64,000 nucleotides of DNA from Candidatus Magnetominusculus dajiuhuensis (GCA_015233465.1 JADFXP010000003.1:1-64000), one strand, 5' to 3'. Positions 48,072-57,978 are shown, counted from the stretch's first letter. Numbers and translations: made by a program. Notes: generated by a model from the letters alone, not told the origin.

Positions 48072-49862
48072 ATGGCTTTAGTAATCAACACAAACATGCT
48101 GTCTCTGAACGCCCAGAGAAACCTTAGTAAGACAGGCGAACCTTTGCATGTGGCAATGCAGAGATTGTCTTCAGGTCTGAGGATTAACTCAGCCAAAGAC
48201 GATGCCGCTGGAATGGCGATGGCAACAAGGATGGATGTACAGATCAGGGGACTCACAGTAGCGCTAAGAAACTCTAATGATGGATTGAGTTTTATTCAGA
48301 CTGCTGAAGGAGCGGTTAATGAGATGATTGGCGATATCTCAAGAATGTATGAACTATCAGTGCAAGCGGCAAGCAATAACACAGACACTGACAGGAAGGC
48401 AATTGACGCTGAAGTACAAGAGTTGATTAAGGAATTAAACAGGGTAGTTAATCAGACCAGATACAACGGTGAATTATTCCTTAACAAACAGGTAAGCTGG
48501 AGTTATCAGGTAGGGGCTCAGGTTGATGAGACCATAACAATGGACACGACTAATCTCTCGCCAACCGCAATGGGTATAACAACAACTCATAATCCAAAAT
48601 GGACTGCTGAAGATGTTGCTACAGGTGCGTGGTCAACATATAATGCTGCTGAAAAAGGGGCATTTAATGACAAAGTCTCTATTAATGGCGTACATCTTGG
48701 CGGATCAATGCCTAAAGAAGAGGTTCTTAATAACTCAAAGGCGCTTGTTGATAGAATAAACAAATATTCTAAGGAAACCAATGTTAAGGCAATGTCTTAT
48801 GGTAATGCAGTAGTAGCAAAATCTGCAATTACGCTTAGTTCTAATGGAGCATCAGGCGATGCAGGTTTTCTGACAATAAATGGTGTAGAGATAGGAGCTT
48901 TTACAAAAGGTACGTTGAAAGATCTTAAAGCTAAAGAAGGCGAGGCTCCAAAAGAGGCAGCTAAGGAAGCTGCTCCTACACCAGAGGTAAACAAGGCAGC
49001 ATTAGAAAAAGCCCTTGAGGATGCAAAAAATCCAATTAAAGCCGATGGAACTCAAAAGACACCTGAGGAGATAAAGGCAGATGTAGCACAGGCAACTGCC
49101 AATTTAAATAAGGTTAATGAGGCTGCAAGCGAAAACTCAAAGAAGATTGAAAAAGCGACAGCAAATAATATTGCTCAGGCTATCAATGATAAGTCTTCTG
49201 AGACAGGAGTTACTGCAACTATCGTTTCTAATTCAAGATTGGTTCTCTCAAATATCGCAGGCGGCGGTATTAGTTATATGGTTGATGTATCAAGACTTAA
49301 ATCCGAAAAGGGAGACGCAACTAAGGATATAAACCTTGGTTTGAACCTTAATGGAGAAAACGTTGAAGGCGGTAAGAATGGAGTTGTAGTCTTTAATGAC
49401 AGCCGCTTTGGACAGGGTTCATTAGAATTTGACAGCGTTGCAACCTCTAATTTATTTGGTTACGGCGCAGTAGAGGTAAATGGGATTGTCCAAAATGCTC
49501 AAAAGAAAACTGAGGTTACAAATAATATTAGTCTTTCAAGAAGGTCAGTTAATGATCTGTCTATAACAAGCGCTGAATCATCAAAGATAACTATGCTTGT
49601 TACACAGGAGGTATTAGACTTTCTAAATTCATTTAAGGCAGTTATGGGCGCAAAGATGAATAGGATTGAGTCCACTGTCCGCAACCTTGATAACGTTAGA
49701 GAGAATCTAACGGCAGCTAAGTCAAGGGTACTGGATGCAGATTTTGCTCAGGAATCAGCAAATCTTACCAAGTCGTTGATATTACAACAGGCTGGTATTT
49801 CAGTGCTTGCGCAGGCAAATGTATTGCCTCAGAATGTGCTTTCATTACTACAGGGAAAATAA
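48072..49862 (+). CDS. fliC: Flagellin 1
   Basis: The start at 48072 (GGAGG upstream) gives the standard flagellin opening MALVINTN; an in-frame earlier start would add residues unlike any flagellin. The 596-residue protein has the conserved N-terminal D0/D1 (RLSSGLRINSAKDDAAG) and C-terminal D1/D0 (NRIESTVRNLDNVRENL, ending VLSLLQGK). Between them lies a large central domain with an Ala/Pro/Lys-rich insert (about 290-370) unlike that of the other copies. No cysteines are present. It is the only copy with a clear sigma-28 promoter, and is followed by flaG, fliD and fliS. Confidence 0.96.
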   Translation: MALVINTNMLSLNAQRNLSKTGEPLHVAMQRLSSGLRINSAKDDAAGMAMATRMDVQIRGLTVALRNSNDGLSFIQTAEGAVNEMIGDISRMYELSVQAASNNTDTDRKAIDAEVQELIKELNRVVNQTRYNGELFLNKQVSWSYQVGAQVDETITMDTTNLSPTAMGITTTHNPKWTAEDVATGAWSTYNAAEKGAFNDKVSINGVHLGGSMPKEEVLNNSKALVDRINKYSKETNVKAMSYGNAVVAKSAITLSSNGASGDAGFLTINGVEIGAFTKGTLKDLKAKEGEAPKEAAKEAAPTPEVNKAALEKALEDAKNPIKADGTQKTPEEIKADVAQATANLNKVNEAASENSKKIEKATANNIAQAINDKSSETGVTATIVSNSRLVLSNIAGGGISYMVDVSRLKSEKGDATKDINLGLNLNGENVEGGKNGVVVFNDSRFGQGSLEFDSVATSNLFGYGAVEVNGIVQNAQKKTEVTNNISLSRRSVNDLSITSAESSKITMLVTQEVLDFLNSFKAVMGAKMNRIESTVRNLDNVRENLTAAKSRVLDADFAQESANLTKSLILQQAGISVLAQANVLPQNVLSLLQGK

Positions 49863-49872
49863 CATAGAATAG

Positions 49873-49907
49873 CCCCGGGGTAGCCTGAGAAGTCAGGTAA
49901 CCCGGGG
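49873..49907 (+). terminator. Hairpin after flagellin 1
   Basis: CCCCGGG(G)T pairs with ACCCGGGG around an inner CCTGA/TCAGG stem, a strong bipartite hairpin just after the stop codon. There is no long T tract, so it may protect the flagellin mRNA end rather than fully stop transcription. Confidence 0.65.
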
Positions 49908-49970
49908 AGAAATTTATTACCTCAATGCTGTTTGTGGGTTGTGTGTAATTTAAAATAAAGGAAGATTAAT

Positions 49971-50300
49971 ATGAACTTAGAAAATATTAATTCTAATGTA
50001 AAGTATTTTGGCTCAAATACCGATAATGATTATAATGAGGACAAATATAGCATGGGCGGTATAAAAGGCGCTGGAATGATAGACGAAACTAACATAACAA
50101 TAATTAAAGATAAAGACAATATTCTGGCAGAGATAAAGCCGCAAAAGGCATTTTTTGTAGTAGATGAAAATAATAATGTATTTGTAAAGGTTGTTTCTCC
50201 AGATGGTAAATGCGTAGAACAGATGCAGCCTGAAGAGTATATGAAGATGTCAGATGATATGGATAGCAGCGGAATAAGTTTATTTCATGTGGAGGCCTAA
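49971..50300 (+). CDS. flaG: FlaG-family flagellar protein
   Basis: The 109-residue protein has an N-terminal variable region and a C-terminal FlaG-like beta segment: AFFVVDENNNVFVKVVS and the QMQPEEYMKM ending. FlaG proteins affect filament length and usually lie between a flagellin gene and fliD, as here. The fliD start follows by 3 bp. The family similarity is modest. Confidence 0.78.
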   Translation: MNLENINSNVKYFGSNTDNDYNEDKYSMGGIKGAGMIDETNITIIKDKDNILAEIKPQKAFFVVDENNNVFVKVVSPDGKCVEQMQPEEYMKMSDDMDSSGISLFHVEA

Positions 50301-50303
50301 AAG

Positions 50304-52124
50304 ATGGGAATTCAAGTAGGAACTGGAATAGCTTCAGGGATTGACACTAATGCCATTATCGAGCAATTGATGAAATCTGAAAAGAAACCAATTGAGAAGA
50401 TGCTTGGTCATAAGAAATTCCTTGAGGCAAAGATAAGTTCTTATGGGAATATCCTTAACACAATGGCAGCTCTGAAGAAGTCAACAACAGCATTAACTGC
50501 TGCATCACTTTTGACAGCTGTCTCATCAAACGAAAACATAGTTAAGGCAACTGCTGAAAACGGAGCTGAAGACGGTTCGCATACAATGAAGGTAAATAGT
50601 ATTGCAACAAGTCATAGTTTATATTCTGGAATATTTACAAGCGCTAACGCCTCAGTAGCAGACGGAGATAAACCGCAAAAATTAATGATTCAAGTAGGCC
50701 AGGGCGATAAGCTGCAATTGACTGTGGATAAAACCAATAATACCTTAAGCGGATTAAGCAAGGCTATAAATGATGCAAAGGTTGGCGTAAAGACAATGGT
50801 TGTAAATATAGGAGACGTTTTTACAATAAATGGTTCAAATGGAGAGATAGATTTTAGCGACGGGCAAGAAAATAAAACTGCAAATTTGAAGGAAGGCTCA
50901 TATACAGGTGAAGACCTTGCAAAAGAGATAGCCAGAGCGCTTAATGAAGCAAATGGGACTGATAAATTTGAGGCATCATATGATGCAACTGAAAGACGTT
51001 TTAAGATATACAATTATGATGACAAAAAAGATATAACCTTTAATATGGATGAAGAATCACCAATGGCAAAGATGCTCGGTCTTAAAACTGATGAAGAGAT
51101 CGTTTTGAAAAAGGGCGGCGGCGGAGTGATGAGCGATTTTTCAGTAAAGGGTTTAGAGGGTTTTAGGCTTGTTGTAGCAGCGGACGCACAAGGGGCATTA
51201 AATACCATTACAATCAAGGTTGATGAAAAAGGCGATGGTAAATATGAAGACGGAGGTAAAGAAGGCGGGGATGCAGATAATGCTGGACTTTCACGTTTAG
51301 CATTTGACCCAAACGCTGGGATTAATAATATGGCAGTAGCAACAGAGGCAAAGGATGCAGAGTTTGAGTTTGACGGATACAAGATAACCAGAGATTCAAA
51401 TAAGATTAAGAATCTTGCAGCAGGACTAACAATTGACCTGATTGCTGAATCTGAAGGAAAGACGGTTACAATAAATGTAAATAAAGATGTAAAAAAGATG
51501 GAAGAAAGCATTGCGGCATTTGCTGAGAGTTACAACACTGTAATGGAGCTTTCAACAGAGATGTCAATGGCTCCAGAGCCCGGGATGCAGGTTATATTGG
51601 GCGGTGAAAGCACGGTAAGTTCGATAATGTCAAGCATAAAGGGTGTATTTTCTCATACCTTTGACGGCAAGGCAATGGCTGCCATAGGACTTAGACATCA
51701 GAAAAATACCGATTTTAAATCCATGCAGCAAAAAAGGAAGGATGAAAAAGGACAAGAACAGCAAGAGCAAGAAGTAAGTCATGTAAAGTTTGTTTTGGGA
51801 CTTGATACAAAGTTATTTGATAAGGCAGTAAACGAAGACCCAAAGTTAGTTGCCAAGATGTTTGAAGATATGAGCAAGGAATTGGCTGGTGTAGTTGATG
51901 ATTATATGCAGAGGAAGATTCCTCTAAGAAAAGACGGAATATCAAAGGAAGTTAAACGCATAGATGATTCAGTACAAAATAAAGCAACACGTTTAACAAA
52001 GAGTGAGAGCGATTACAGAGGTAAGTTCTCAAGACTTGAACAAAGTCTATCTAAACTACAGCATGAAGGCGATTATCTTAATCAGGCACTAGCTGGAATG
52101 TCAGGAGAAAAGAGTAAGAAATGA
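50304..52124 (+). CDS. fliD: Flagellar filament cap protein FliD
   Basis: The 606-residue protein begins with the FliD N-terminal signature GIASGIDTNAIIEQLM and a coiled-coil D0/D1 part. A large central region, partly Gly/Asp-rich, and a FliD C-terminal domain (MEESIAAFAESYNTVM; SRLEQSLSKLQ ending) follow. FliD caps the filament tip and folds new flagellin subunits into place. It overlaps fliS by 4 bp (ATGA). Its length is within the range for caps of large flagellins. Confidence 0.95.
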   Translation: MGIQVGTGIASGIDTNAIIEQLMKSEKKPIEKMLGHKKFLEAKISSYGNILNTMAALKKSTTALTAASLLTAVSSNENIVKATAENGAEDGSHTMKVNSIATSHSLYSGIFTSANASVADGDKPQKLMIQVGQGDKLQLTVDKTNNTLSGLSKAINDAKVGVKTMVVNIGDVFTINGSNGEIDFSDGQENKTANLKEGSYTGEDLAKEIARALNEANGTDKFEASYDATERRFKIYNYDDKKDITFNMDEESPMAKMLGLKTDEEIVLKKGGGGVMSDFSVKGLEGFRLVVAADAQGALNTITIKVDEKGDGKYEDGGKEGGDADNAGLSRLAFDPNAGINNMAVATEAKDAEFEFDGYKITRDSNKIKNLAAGLTIDLIAESEGKTVTINVNKDVKKMEESIAAFAESYNTVMELSTEMSMAPEPGMQVILGGESTVSSIMSSIKGVFSHTFDGKAMAAIGLRHQKNTDFKSMQQKRKDEKGQEQQEQEVSHVKFVLGLDTKLFDKAVNEDPKLVAKMFEDMSKELAGVVDDYMQRKIPLRKDGISKEVKRIDDSVQNKATRLTKSESDYRGKFSRLEQSLSKLQHEGDYLNQALAGMSGEKSKK

Positions 52125-52564
52125 TAACTAATTATGAGATTGCGCGGAAGCTCTATTCAAATGCTCAAACTGCTTATATTAAGGCTGATGTTGAAAATTC
52201 ATCGCCAGTGGATTTAGTCATTAAGTTATATGACGGGGCAATTACGTATCTATCTTCCGCTATTCGGGATATAAACGGCGGAAAGATTAACAATAATAAT
52301 TATATCAGAAAGGGTATTGCAATTATTGATGAACTACTTCAGTCCTTAAATATTAAGGAAGGAGGCGAAATCGCAAGTTCTCTGCAGGATTTATATCTAT
52401 ATATGTTGATTGAGTTGACTAAGGCTAATATGTCAAGCGATGCAGCGCGTATAGAACATGCCTTAAAGATACTAATTAATCTAAAAGAAGGCTGGACGCA
52501 GATAAGAGAAGGCGAGTTTAGGCGCAATGCTCATAGTATAAATACACTTACATTACAGGCGTAG
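52121..52564 (+). CDS. fliS: Flagellin chaperone FliS (copy 1)
   Basis: This 147-residue FliS has the NAQTAYIKADVENSSPVDLV start and the LYDGAI and LYLYMLIELTKAN helices. FliS holds flagellin monomers in the cytoplasm before export. It is coupled to fliD. A second, similar FliS gene lies 3 kb downstream. Confidence 0.93.
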   Translation: MITNYEIARKLYSNAQTAYIKADVENSSPVDLVIKLYDGAITYLSSAIRDINGGKINNNNYIRKGIAIIDELLQSLNIKEGGEIASSLQDLYLYMLIELTKANMSSDAARIEHALKILINLKEGWTQIREGEFRRNAHSINTLTLQA

Positions 52565-52943
52565 ATAATCGGGTTTGGGTCTATTGATCTAACAAGGAGA
52601 AGGTATAACGCAAGGATTATATACATTAACATAGGGACTAACGCAAGGATGCGTAAGCAGGATATAAAAAGGAGTAGTCCCGATAGCAGAAAGTTTATTT
52701 ACAGAGTAGCATGTTTATCGTATAAGCAGTATGTGATGAACATGTCAGTCTGTAAAAGGCGGATATTATAAATGAACAAGGAGGTTCATAAAGGTATAAC
52801 GCAAGGATTTTATATATAGCATAGGACTAAGGCATGAGAAGTATAAAAAGGAGTAGTCCAAATAGCAGGTGTTTCTTTACAGAGTAACAGGTCTATCGTG
52901 TGTGGAGTGGCCGTGATAAACATGTCAGCCTGTAAAGGCATAA

Positions 52944-53099
52944 ATGAAACAGGAGGTTATAGAGTATCGTTTTAGAGATTTGAGACCAACGCTCAAGTTG
53001 CGCAGCAAGGAAGCCTTGTGTCTAAGATCTCAAAGATTGCAGATTATTATAAAAATACAAACTATTTATAAGGAGGTTTATAGAGATATTAAAACTTAG
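52944..53099 (+). CDS. Possible 51-residue basic small protein
   Basis: ATG at 52944 follows AAAGG at 5 bp and opens a 51-codon frame rich in Arg, Lys and Ile (MKQEVIEYRFRDLRPTLK...). The frame overlaps a strong RNA-like stem, so it may be accidental. The preceding repeat copy has a shorter related start (MNKEVHKG) that stops after 15 codons. No homologue is recognised. Confidence 0.25.
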   Translation: MKQEVIEYRFRDLRPTLKLRSKEALCLRSQRLQIIIKIQTIYKEVYRDIKT

Positions 53100-53230
53100 G
53101 TTAATGTAGGGGCTGGCCTTGTGCCTGCACAATGGGTAACCGCTACATATATTTTTGAAGTGAGTGACTATCAAGTGTTCCAATTGGTAGTGCACATTTC
53201 GCATCAGCCGCAAAAGGCAGTAAAACGTCT

Positions 53231-53296
53231 TTGGTGCGGACAGTTATAGAATTTGCATTCGGCGGTTTGCGATTCTGTAATACTGCTCCGTACCAA
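53231..53296 (+). ncRNA. Long hairpin, candidate structured RNA
   Basis: TTGGTGCGGA pairs with TCCGTACCAA, CAG with CTG, and TTATAGAATT with GATTCTGTAA (two G-U pairs), giving a stem of over 20 bp with one or two bulges and an apical loop containing ATTCGGCGG. No T tract follows, so it is not a simple terminator. Confidence 0.5.
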
Positions 53297-53459
53297 CGAG
53301 GCTGATATTAACTGATTAAATTAAAAAATTAATATTACTAAGGAGGTTTTTATAGGTAAGGCTATATAAATAATAACAGACATAAGATATTTATTACTAT
53401 TTAAATCAAGACAGCAGGATGCTGTCTACATCAAGCTAACACTTACATGGAGGTAAGAA

Positions 53460-55289
53460 ATGGCACTAGTAATTAATACAAATATGTCCTCGTTGAATGC
53501 GCAGCGTAATCTGCGAAATACAACAGGACCTTTACAGACAGCGATGCAGAGATTGTCATCAGGTTTGAGAATAAACTCAGCCAAAGATGATGCTGCAGGA
53601 ATGGCAATAGCAACAAGGATGGATACACAGATACGCGGGTTGACCGTATCAATGAGAAACGCTAATGACGCTCTAAGTTTTATTCAGACATCTGAGGGCG
53701 CGGTAAATGAAATGATAAATGACGTTGAGAGAATATATGAATTAGGAGTTCAATCTGCCAGTTATAATACGCCGCAGGATAGGAAGTCTATGGATCTTGA
53801 GGTGCAGGAACTGATTCATGAACTCGACAGAATAGTATCTCAGACAAGATATAATGGCGAGCAGTTTTTAAATAAAACAGTAAGTTGGAATTACCAAATA
53901 GGTGCGCAGGTTGATGAGACCATAACTATGAACACAGAGAACCTTTCGCCAACAGCAATAGGCGTTACCAGCACATCACTAAATAAGTGGAAGACAGAAG
54001 ATGTTGCTAAGGCTTCATGGTCAACATATAAAAGCGCATTAAATGAAGGTTTCTCAAGAGATGTAAAGATAAATGGCGTATTTCTTGGAGGCTCAATTGA
54101 AGGCGGTAAAATCCTTAATAATTCAAAGGCAATAATAGATCGTACGAATAAGTATACGTCTGAAACAAATGTTAGCGCAATGTCGTATGGTAATGCACTT
54201 GTGGCAAGTCAGGCGTTAAGTCTTGCCTCTGGAGGCATATCTGCTGACGCTGGATTTATGTCTATAAACGGCGTAAATGTTGGATCATTTTCTAAGTCAG
54301 AATTAACAGAAGACGAAAAGATGAAGGTTCAAGAGCAGGCAAAAAACACAGCCGCTGTAAAATGGGATTCAATGAGTAAGGCTGAAAAGGATCAAAAGAC
54401 AGAAGAAATAAAGTCTGGATTTCTTAAAAAGATTAAAGACGGCGAATTAAAGCCATTAGATGAAGTGCAAAAAGAGATGACATCTGAAGAGCTTGCCACA
54501 AAACTTACGTCAGATTATATTGCTTCAGGCAAGATGAATGAAGTTAATGTTGATGATAGTTTAAGCAAGGCTTTGGCTAAAAAGACAGCTGCAAATATCG
54601 CAAGCGTTATAAACGACAAGTCTGCTGAAACTGGAGTAAACGCCTTTGTTGTATCTAATTCAAGGCTGATTTTCTCAAATATAACAGGCGGCGGTATCAG
54701 TTATATGATAGATGTATCTAAAATCAAATCTGATAAAGGTGATTCCTTTAAGGATATAGACTTCGGTTTAAAGCAAGAAGGAGGAGGAGTCGAAGGCGGT
54801 CAGAATGGAGTTATAATCCTTAATGATAATCGTTTTGAACATGGCGCAATAGATTTTGACAGTTCTAAGACCTCCGCATTATTTGGATACGGGGTAGTAA
54901 CACTTGATAATAAAACAGAAAATATTCAGGGAAAGACTGAGATAACAGATAAACTAGCCCTGAAAAAGAAATCAGTAGGCGATTTAAATATAAAGACAGA
55001 AGTTGATGCAAAGATAGCAATGATGGTTACTTCAAAGGTCTTAGATAAACTCAATGCCTTTAAGGCAGTAATGGGCGCTAAGATGAATAGAATTGAATCA
55101 ACCATTAGAAACATTGATAATGTTAGAGAGAATTTATCGGCAGCTAAGTCAAGGATACTTGATGCAGATTTTGCGGTTGAAACAGCGAACCTTACAAAGT
55201 CTATGATATTACAGCAAGCTGGAATTTCAGTACTGTCTCAGGCAAATTCACAGCCTCAAAGCGTACTTGCACTGTTACAGCAGAGGTAG
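53460..55289 (+). CDS. fliC: Flagellin 2
   Basis: The 609-residue protein has the MALVINTN start and the standard D0/D1 ends (RLSSGLRINSAKDDAAG; NRIESTIRNIDNVRENL). The central part contains SINGVNVGSFSK, then a charged helical insert of roughly 90 residues (EDEKMKVQEQAK to DDSLSKALAK), then INDKSAETGVNAF. GGAGG precedes the ATG. It lies between fliS copy 1 and fliS copy 2. The promoter is not recognised. Confidence 0.96.
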   Translation: MALVINTNMSSLNAQRNLRNTTGPLQTAMQRLSSGLRINSAKDDAAGMAIATRMDTQIRGLTVSMRNANDALSFIQTSEGAVNEMINDVERIYELGVQSASYNTPQDRKSMDLEVQELIHELDRIVSQTRYNGEQFLNKTVSWNYQIGAQVDETITMNTENLSPTAIGVTSTSLNKWKTEDVAKASWSTYKSALNEGFSRDVKINGVFLGGSIEGGKILNNSKAIIDRTNKYTSETNVSAMSYGNALVASQALSLASGGISADAGFMSINGVNVGSFSKSELTEDEKMKVQEQAKNTAAVKWDSMSKAEKDQKTEEIKSGFLKKIKDGELKPLDEVQKEMTSEELATKLTSDYIASGKMNEVNVDDSLSKALAKKTAANIASVINDKSAETGVNAFVVSNSRLIFSNITGGGISYMIDVSKIKSDKGDSFKDIDFGLKQEGGGVEGGQNGVIILNDNRFEHGAIDFDSSKTSALFGYGVVTLDNKTENIQGKTEITDKLALKKKSVGDLNIKTEVDAKIAMMVTSKVLDKLNAFKAVMGAKMNRIESTIRNIDNVRENLSAAKSRILDADFAVETANLTKSMILQQAGISVLSQANSQPQSVLALLQQR

Positions 55290-55358
55290 AATTAGAGAAT
55301 ATATGATTATATTCATCACAATATTGGGTTTTTATGACCCTACTTAGGAGGTTTTAAT

Positions 55359-55799
55359 ATGCCAAATGTTATGCCAAAGGTTTATACGAGGAATCCGTAT
55401 TCTACTGCGCAGAATAGTTATAACGCGATAGAGGTGTCAAATTCCTCGCCTGTAGACCTTGTAATTAAGCTCTATGACGGCGCTGTAAATTTTTTATCTA
55501 AGGCCGTGTTAGAGATACAAGACGGCAAGAAAGGACAGATTGATTATATCAACAAGACCGTTGCCATAATTGAAGAACTCTTGTCAGCCTTGAAGGTAGA
55601 CGTAGGCGGTGAAGTAGCTTTAAATCTGAGAGAACTTTATGTCTATATGCTTATGGAACTTACAAAGGCAAATGCAACTAATGACACAAAGTCAATATTG
55701 AAGATTCAGGGGCTTTTAAAGACCCTTATGGATGGATGGGTAGAGGTCAGAGAACAAGGAATTACTGGATTAAGCAGAAGAGTAGCAATTAAGAGCTAA
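55359..55799 (+). CDS. fliS: Flagellin chaperone FliS (copy 2)
   Basis: This 146-residue protein shares with copy 1 the NSSPVDLVIKLYDGA segment and the YVYMLMELTKAN helix, but differs over much of its length. A clear AGGAGG precedes the ATG. It may be matched to particular flagellin variants, since two FliS genes accompany several flagellins. That specialisation is an inference. Confidence 0.92.
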   Translation: MPNVMPKVYTRNPYSTAQNSYNAIEVSNSSPVDLVIKLYDGAVNFLSKAVLEIQDGKKGQIDYINKTVAIIEELLSALKVDVGGEVALNLRELYVYMLMELTKANATNDTKSILKIQGLLKTLMDGWVEVREQGITGLSRRVAIKS

Positions 55800-55867
55800 T
55801 ATAAATTATAAAGATATTAATAGGAGGTTATTTATAAATATAGTGATGAGTTAATAGTCAAGATATG

Positions 55868-55973
55868 CAGGATGCATAGCGAAATTAAATAGCGGAGATT
55901 TCAGATCTGTAAGGACGCAGACCTTATAAATGGAACGGAAACCAATGTTATTGGACGGCTGGAAGCTATCCTG
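55868..55973 (+). ncRNA. Putative structured leader of flagellin 3
   Basis: CAGGAT (55868-55873) can pair with ATCCTG (55968-55973), closing a region with small hairpins AAGG/CCTT and CCAAT/ATTGG. Its 3' part, GGCTGGAAGCTATCCTG, is conserved with the leaders of flagellins 4-6. Confidence 0.45.
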
Positions 55974-55999
55974 TTATAGAACACACATGGAGGTTTAAA

Positions 56000-57814
56000 A
56001 TGGCACTAGTAATTAACACGAATTTGACATCTTTAAATGCACAGCGCAATTTAAGGAAGAGTGAAGGACCGTTAAACACAGCAATGCAGAGATTGTCTTC
56101 TGGACTGAGAATAAACTCGGCTAAAGACGATGCGGCTGGTATGGCAATAGCAACAAGAATGGACGCTCAAGTACGGGGTCTAACGGTTGCGATACGTAAT
56201 GCTAACGATGGCTTAAGTTTTGCGCAAACTGCTGAAGGCGCGGTTAATGAGATGGTATCAGATGTTGAGAGAATTTATGAACTTTCTGTACAGTCGGCTA
56301 GTTATAACACAAAGCAAGATCGAAACTCAATGGATGTTGAGGTCAAAGAACTTATATCAGAGCTTGACAGGGTAGTCACGCAGACCAGATTTAATGGAGA
56401 GCAATTTTTGAATAAGCAAGTAAGCTGGAATTATCAAGTTGGTACGAAGGTGGATGAAACCATCACCCTTAATACCATGAATATTGCTCCTACAGCGCTT
56501 GGCGTAACGACTACTTATAATGAGAATTTTAAGGAAAAAGATGTTGCGCAAGCTACGTGGTCAATATATAAGAGCGCTATGAGCGACACATTTGGCCCTC
56601 ATGTTCAGATGAATGGCGTACAGATGGGCGGGGCAATATCTGGAGACCAGATACAGAATAGTTCGAAGACGATTATTGATCGAGTAAACAAGTATACATC
56701 TGAGACTAATATTAAGGCGATGTCGTTTGGGAATTCATTTATATCTAAGGAAGCTGTAAGCGTTGCATCAAATGGAGTATCTGCAGAGTCAGGCTTTATG
56801 ATAGTAAATGGCGTTGCCATTGGTTCAATATCTAAGGTTGAGATGACTCAGGATCAAAAGGATCAGATAAAGTCAGAGGTTTCTAAAAGCGGCGGGGCTG
56901 ATGTTGATGCTAAGCAGGCAGAACTTGAGGCAAAGCATGATGAAATTCAGGCTGATTTTAAAAAGAAGATTGATTCAGGTGAGATCAAACGAACTTCTGA
57001 TCAAAAGGATCTTTCCTCTGATGAACTTGCAAAGCAGATGACAGATGCCAGAGTTGGCAGCGGAGCTAAGGAAGAGGCAGTTAATGATAGAGTCAGGTCT
57101 GCAATAGCTAAAGAAACTGCGCAGAGAATAGCAGTTGTAATAAATGATAAGTCAACTGAAACTGGTGTTAAGGCATATATTGTATCAGAGGCAAGGCTTG
57201 TGCTTGCAAATACGTCAGGTGCAGCTATTAATGTATCTGTAGATCAGTCAAGATTTAAATCAGATGGAGGTGATTCAACAAAGGATTTATCGCTTGGATT
57301 TAATCCAACAGGAGATTCAGTTGAAGGAGGTCAGAATGGGCTTATTGTTCTAAGTGATAAGCGTTTTGGCTCTGGTTACATAGATGTCAGTGAAAGAAAA
57401 TCTACAGAGATGCTTGGATTTGGAATAGTTACAGTAAATGGCGAGCAGGGTAATCTGCAGTCTAAAAAAGATATCTCTGAGACCATAGCCTTGAATAAAA
57501 AGGCGGTTGCAGATTTAAATATTACTACAACGGATAATGCAAAGCTGACGATGATGGTTTCTGAGCAGGTGCTTGATGTGCTTAACAGCTTTAAGAGTAC
57601 GCTTGGCGCAAAGATGAACAGGATTGAATCTACTGTTAGAAACCTTGATAATGTCAGGGAGAATATCAGTGCTGCTAAGTCAAGAATTCTCGATGCAGAT
57701 TTTGCAACAGAAACTGCGGATATGACAAAGTCTATGATACTTCATCAGGCTGGCATATCTATACTTACACAGGCGAATTCAATGCCACAAAGTGTGTTGT
57801 CGTTATTGAAATAG
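56000..57814 (+). CDS. fliC: Flagellin 3
   Basis: The 604-residue protein has the MALVINTN start and conserved flagellin ends (DNVRENISAAKSRILDADFA; ends VLSLLK). Its central region has VNGVAIGSISK, a charged insert (EMTQDQKDQIKSE to RVRSAIAK), and INDKSTETGVKAY. The sequence is closest to flagellins 4 and 5 in the termini. GGAGG precedes the ATG. Confidence 0.96.
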   Translation: MALVINTNLTSLNAQRNLRKSEGPLNTAMQRLSSGLRINSAKDDAAGMAIATRMDAQVRGLTVAIRNANDGLSFAQTAEGAVNEMVSDVERIYELSVQSASYNTKQDRNSMDVEVKELISELDRVVTQTRFNGEQFLNKQVSWNYQVGTKVDETITLNTMNIAPTALGVTTTYNENFKEKDVAQATWSIYKSAMSDTFGPHVQMNGVQMGGAISGDQIQNSSKTIIDRVNKYTSETNIKAMSFGNSFISKEAVSVASNGVSAESGFMIVNGVAIGSISKVEMTQDQKDQIKSEVSKSGGADVDAKQAELEAKHDEIQADFKKKIDSGEIKRTSDQKDLSSDELAKQMTDARVGSGAKEEAVNDRVRSAIAKETAQRIAVVINDKSTETGVKAYIVSEARLVLANTSGAAINVSVDQSRFKSDGGDSTKDLSLGFNPTGDSVEGGQNGLIVLSDKRFGSGYIDVSERKSTEMLGFGIVTVNGEQGNLQSKKDISETIALNKKAVADLNITTTDNAKLTMMVSEQVLDVLNSFKSTLGAKMNRIESTVRNLDNVRENISAAKSRILDADFATETADMTKSMILHQAGISILTQANSMPQSVLSLLK

Positions 57815-57978
57815 ATATAAAACAGTTGTCTGGGCAGCCGCAGGGTCTTGACCCGTTATAAAAAGCTGCCCTACAGCTGGAAGTTAAGATTTAAGATTTA
57901 AGATTTATGATGGTTAAAACCTTAAATCTTAAATTCTAAACATTATATAAATATTATCACATACCAAGGAGGTGTATG

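Larger units (their letters stand above)
52565..53459 (+). other. 895-bp gene-poor region with repeated, structured elements before flagellin 2
   Basis: Two related copies of a unit of about 190 bp begin at 52603 and 52793 (GTATAACGCAAGGA). Each contains an outer stem TTTACAG/CTGTAAA (52698-52756 and 52876-52936). A possible three-way junction (52975-53031) and a long hairpin (53231-53296) follow. Five Shine-Dalgarno-like AGGAG or AGGAGG sequences occur before the one used by flagellin 2. One 51-codon frame (52944-53099) is open. No sigma-28 promoter was found. Confidence 0.6.
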
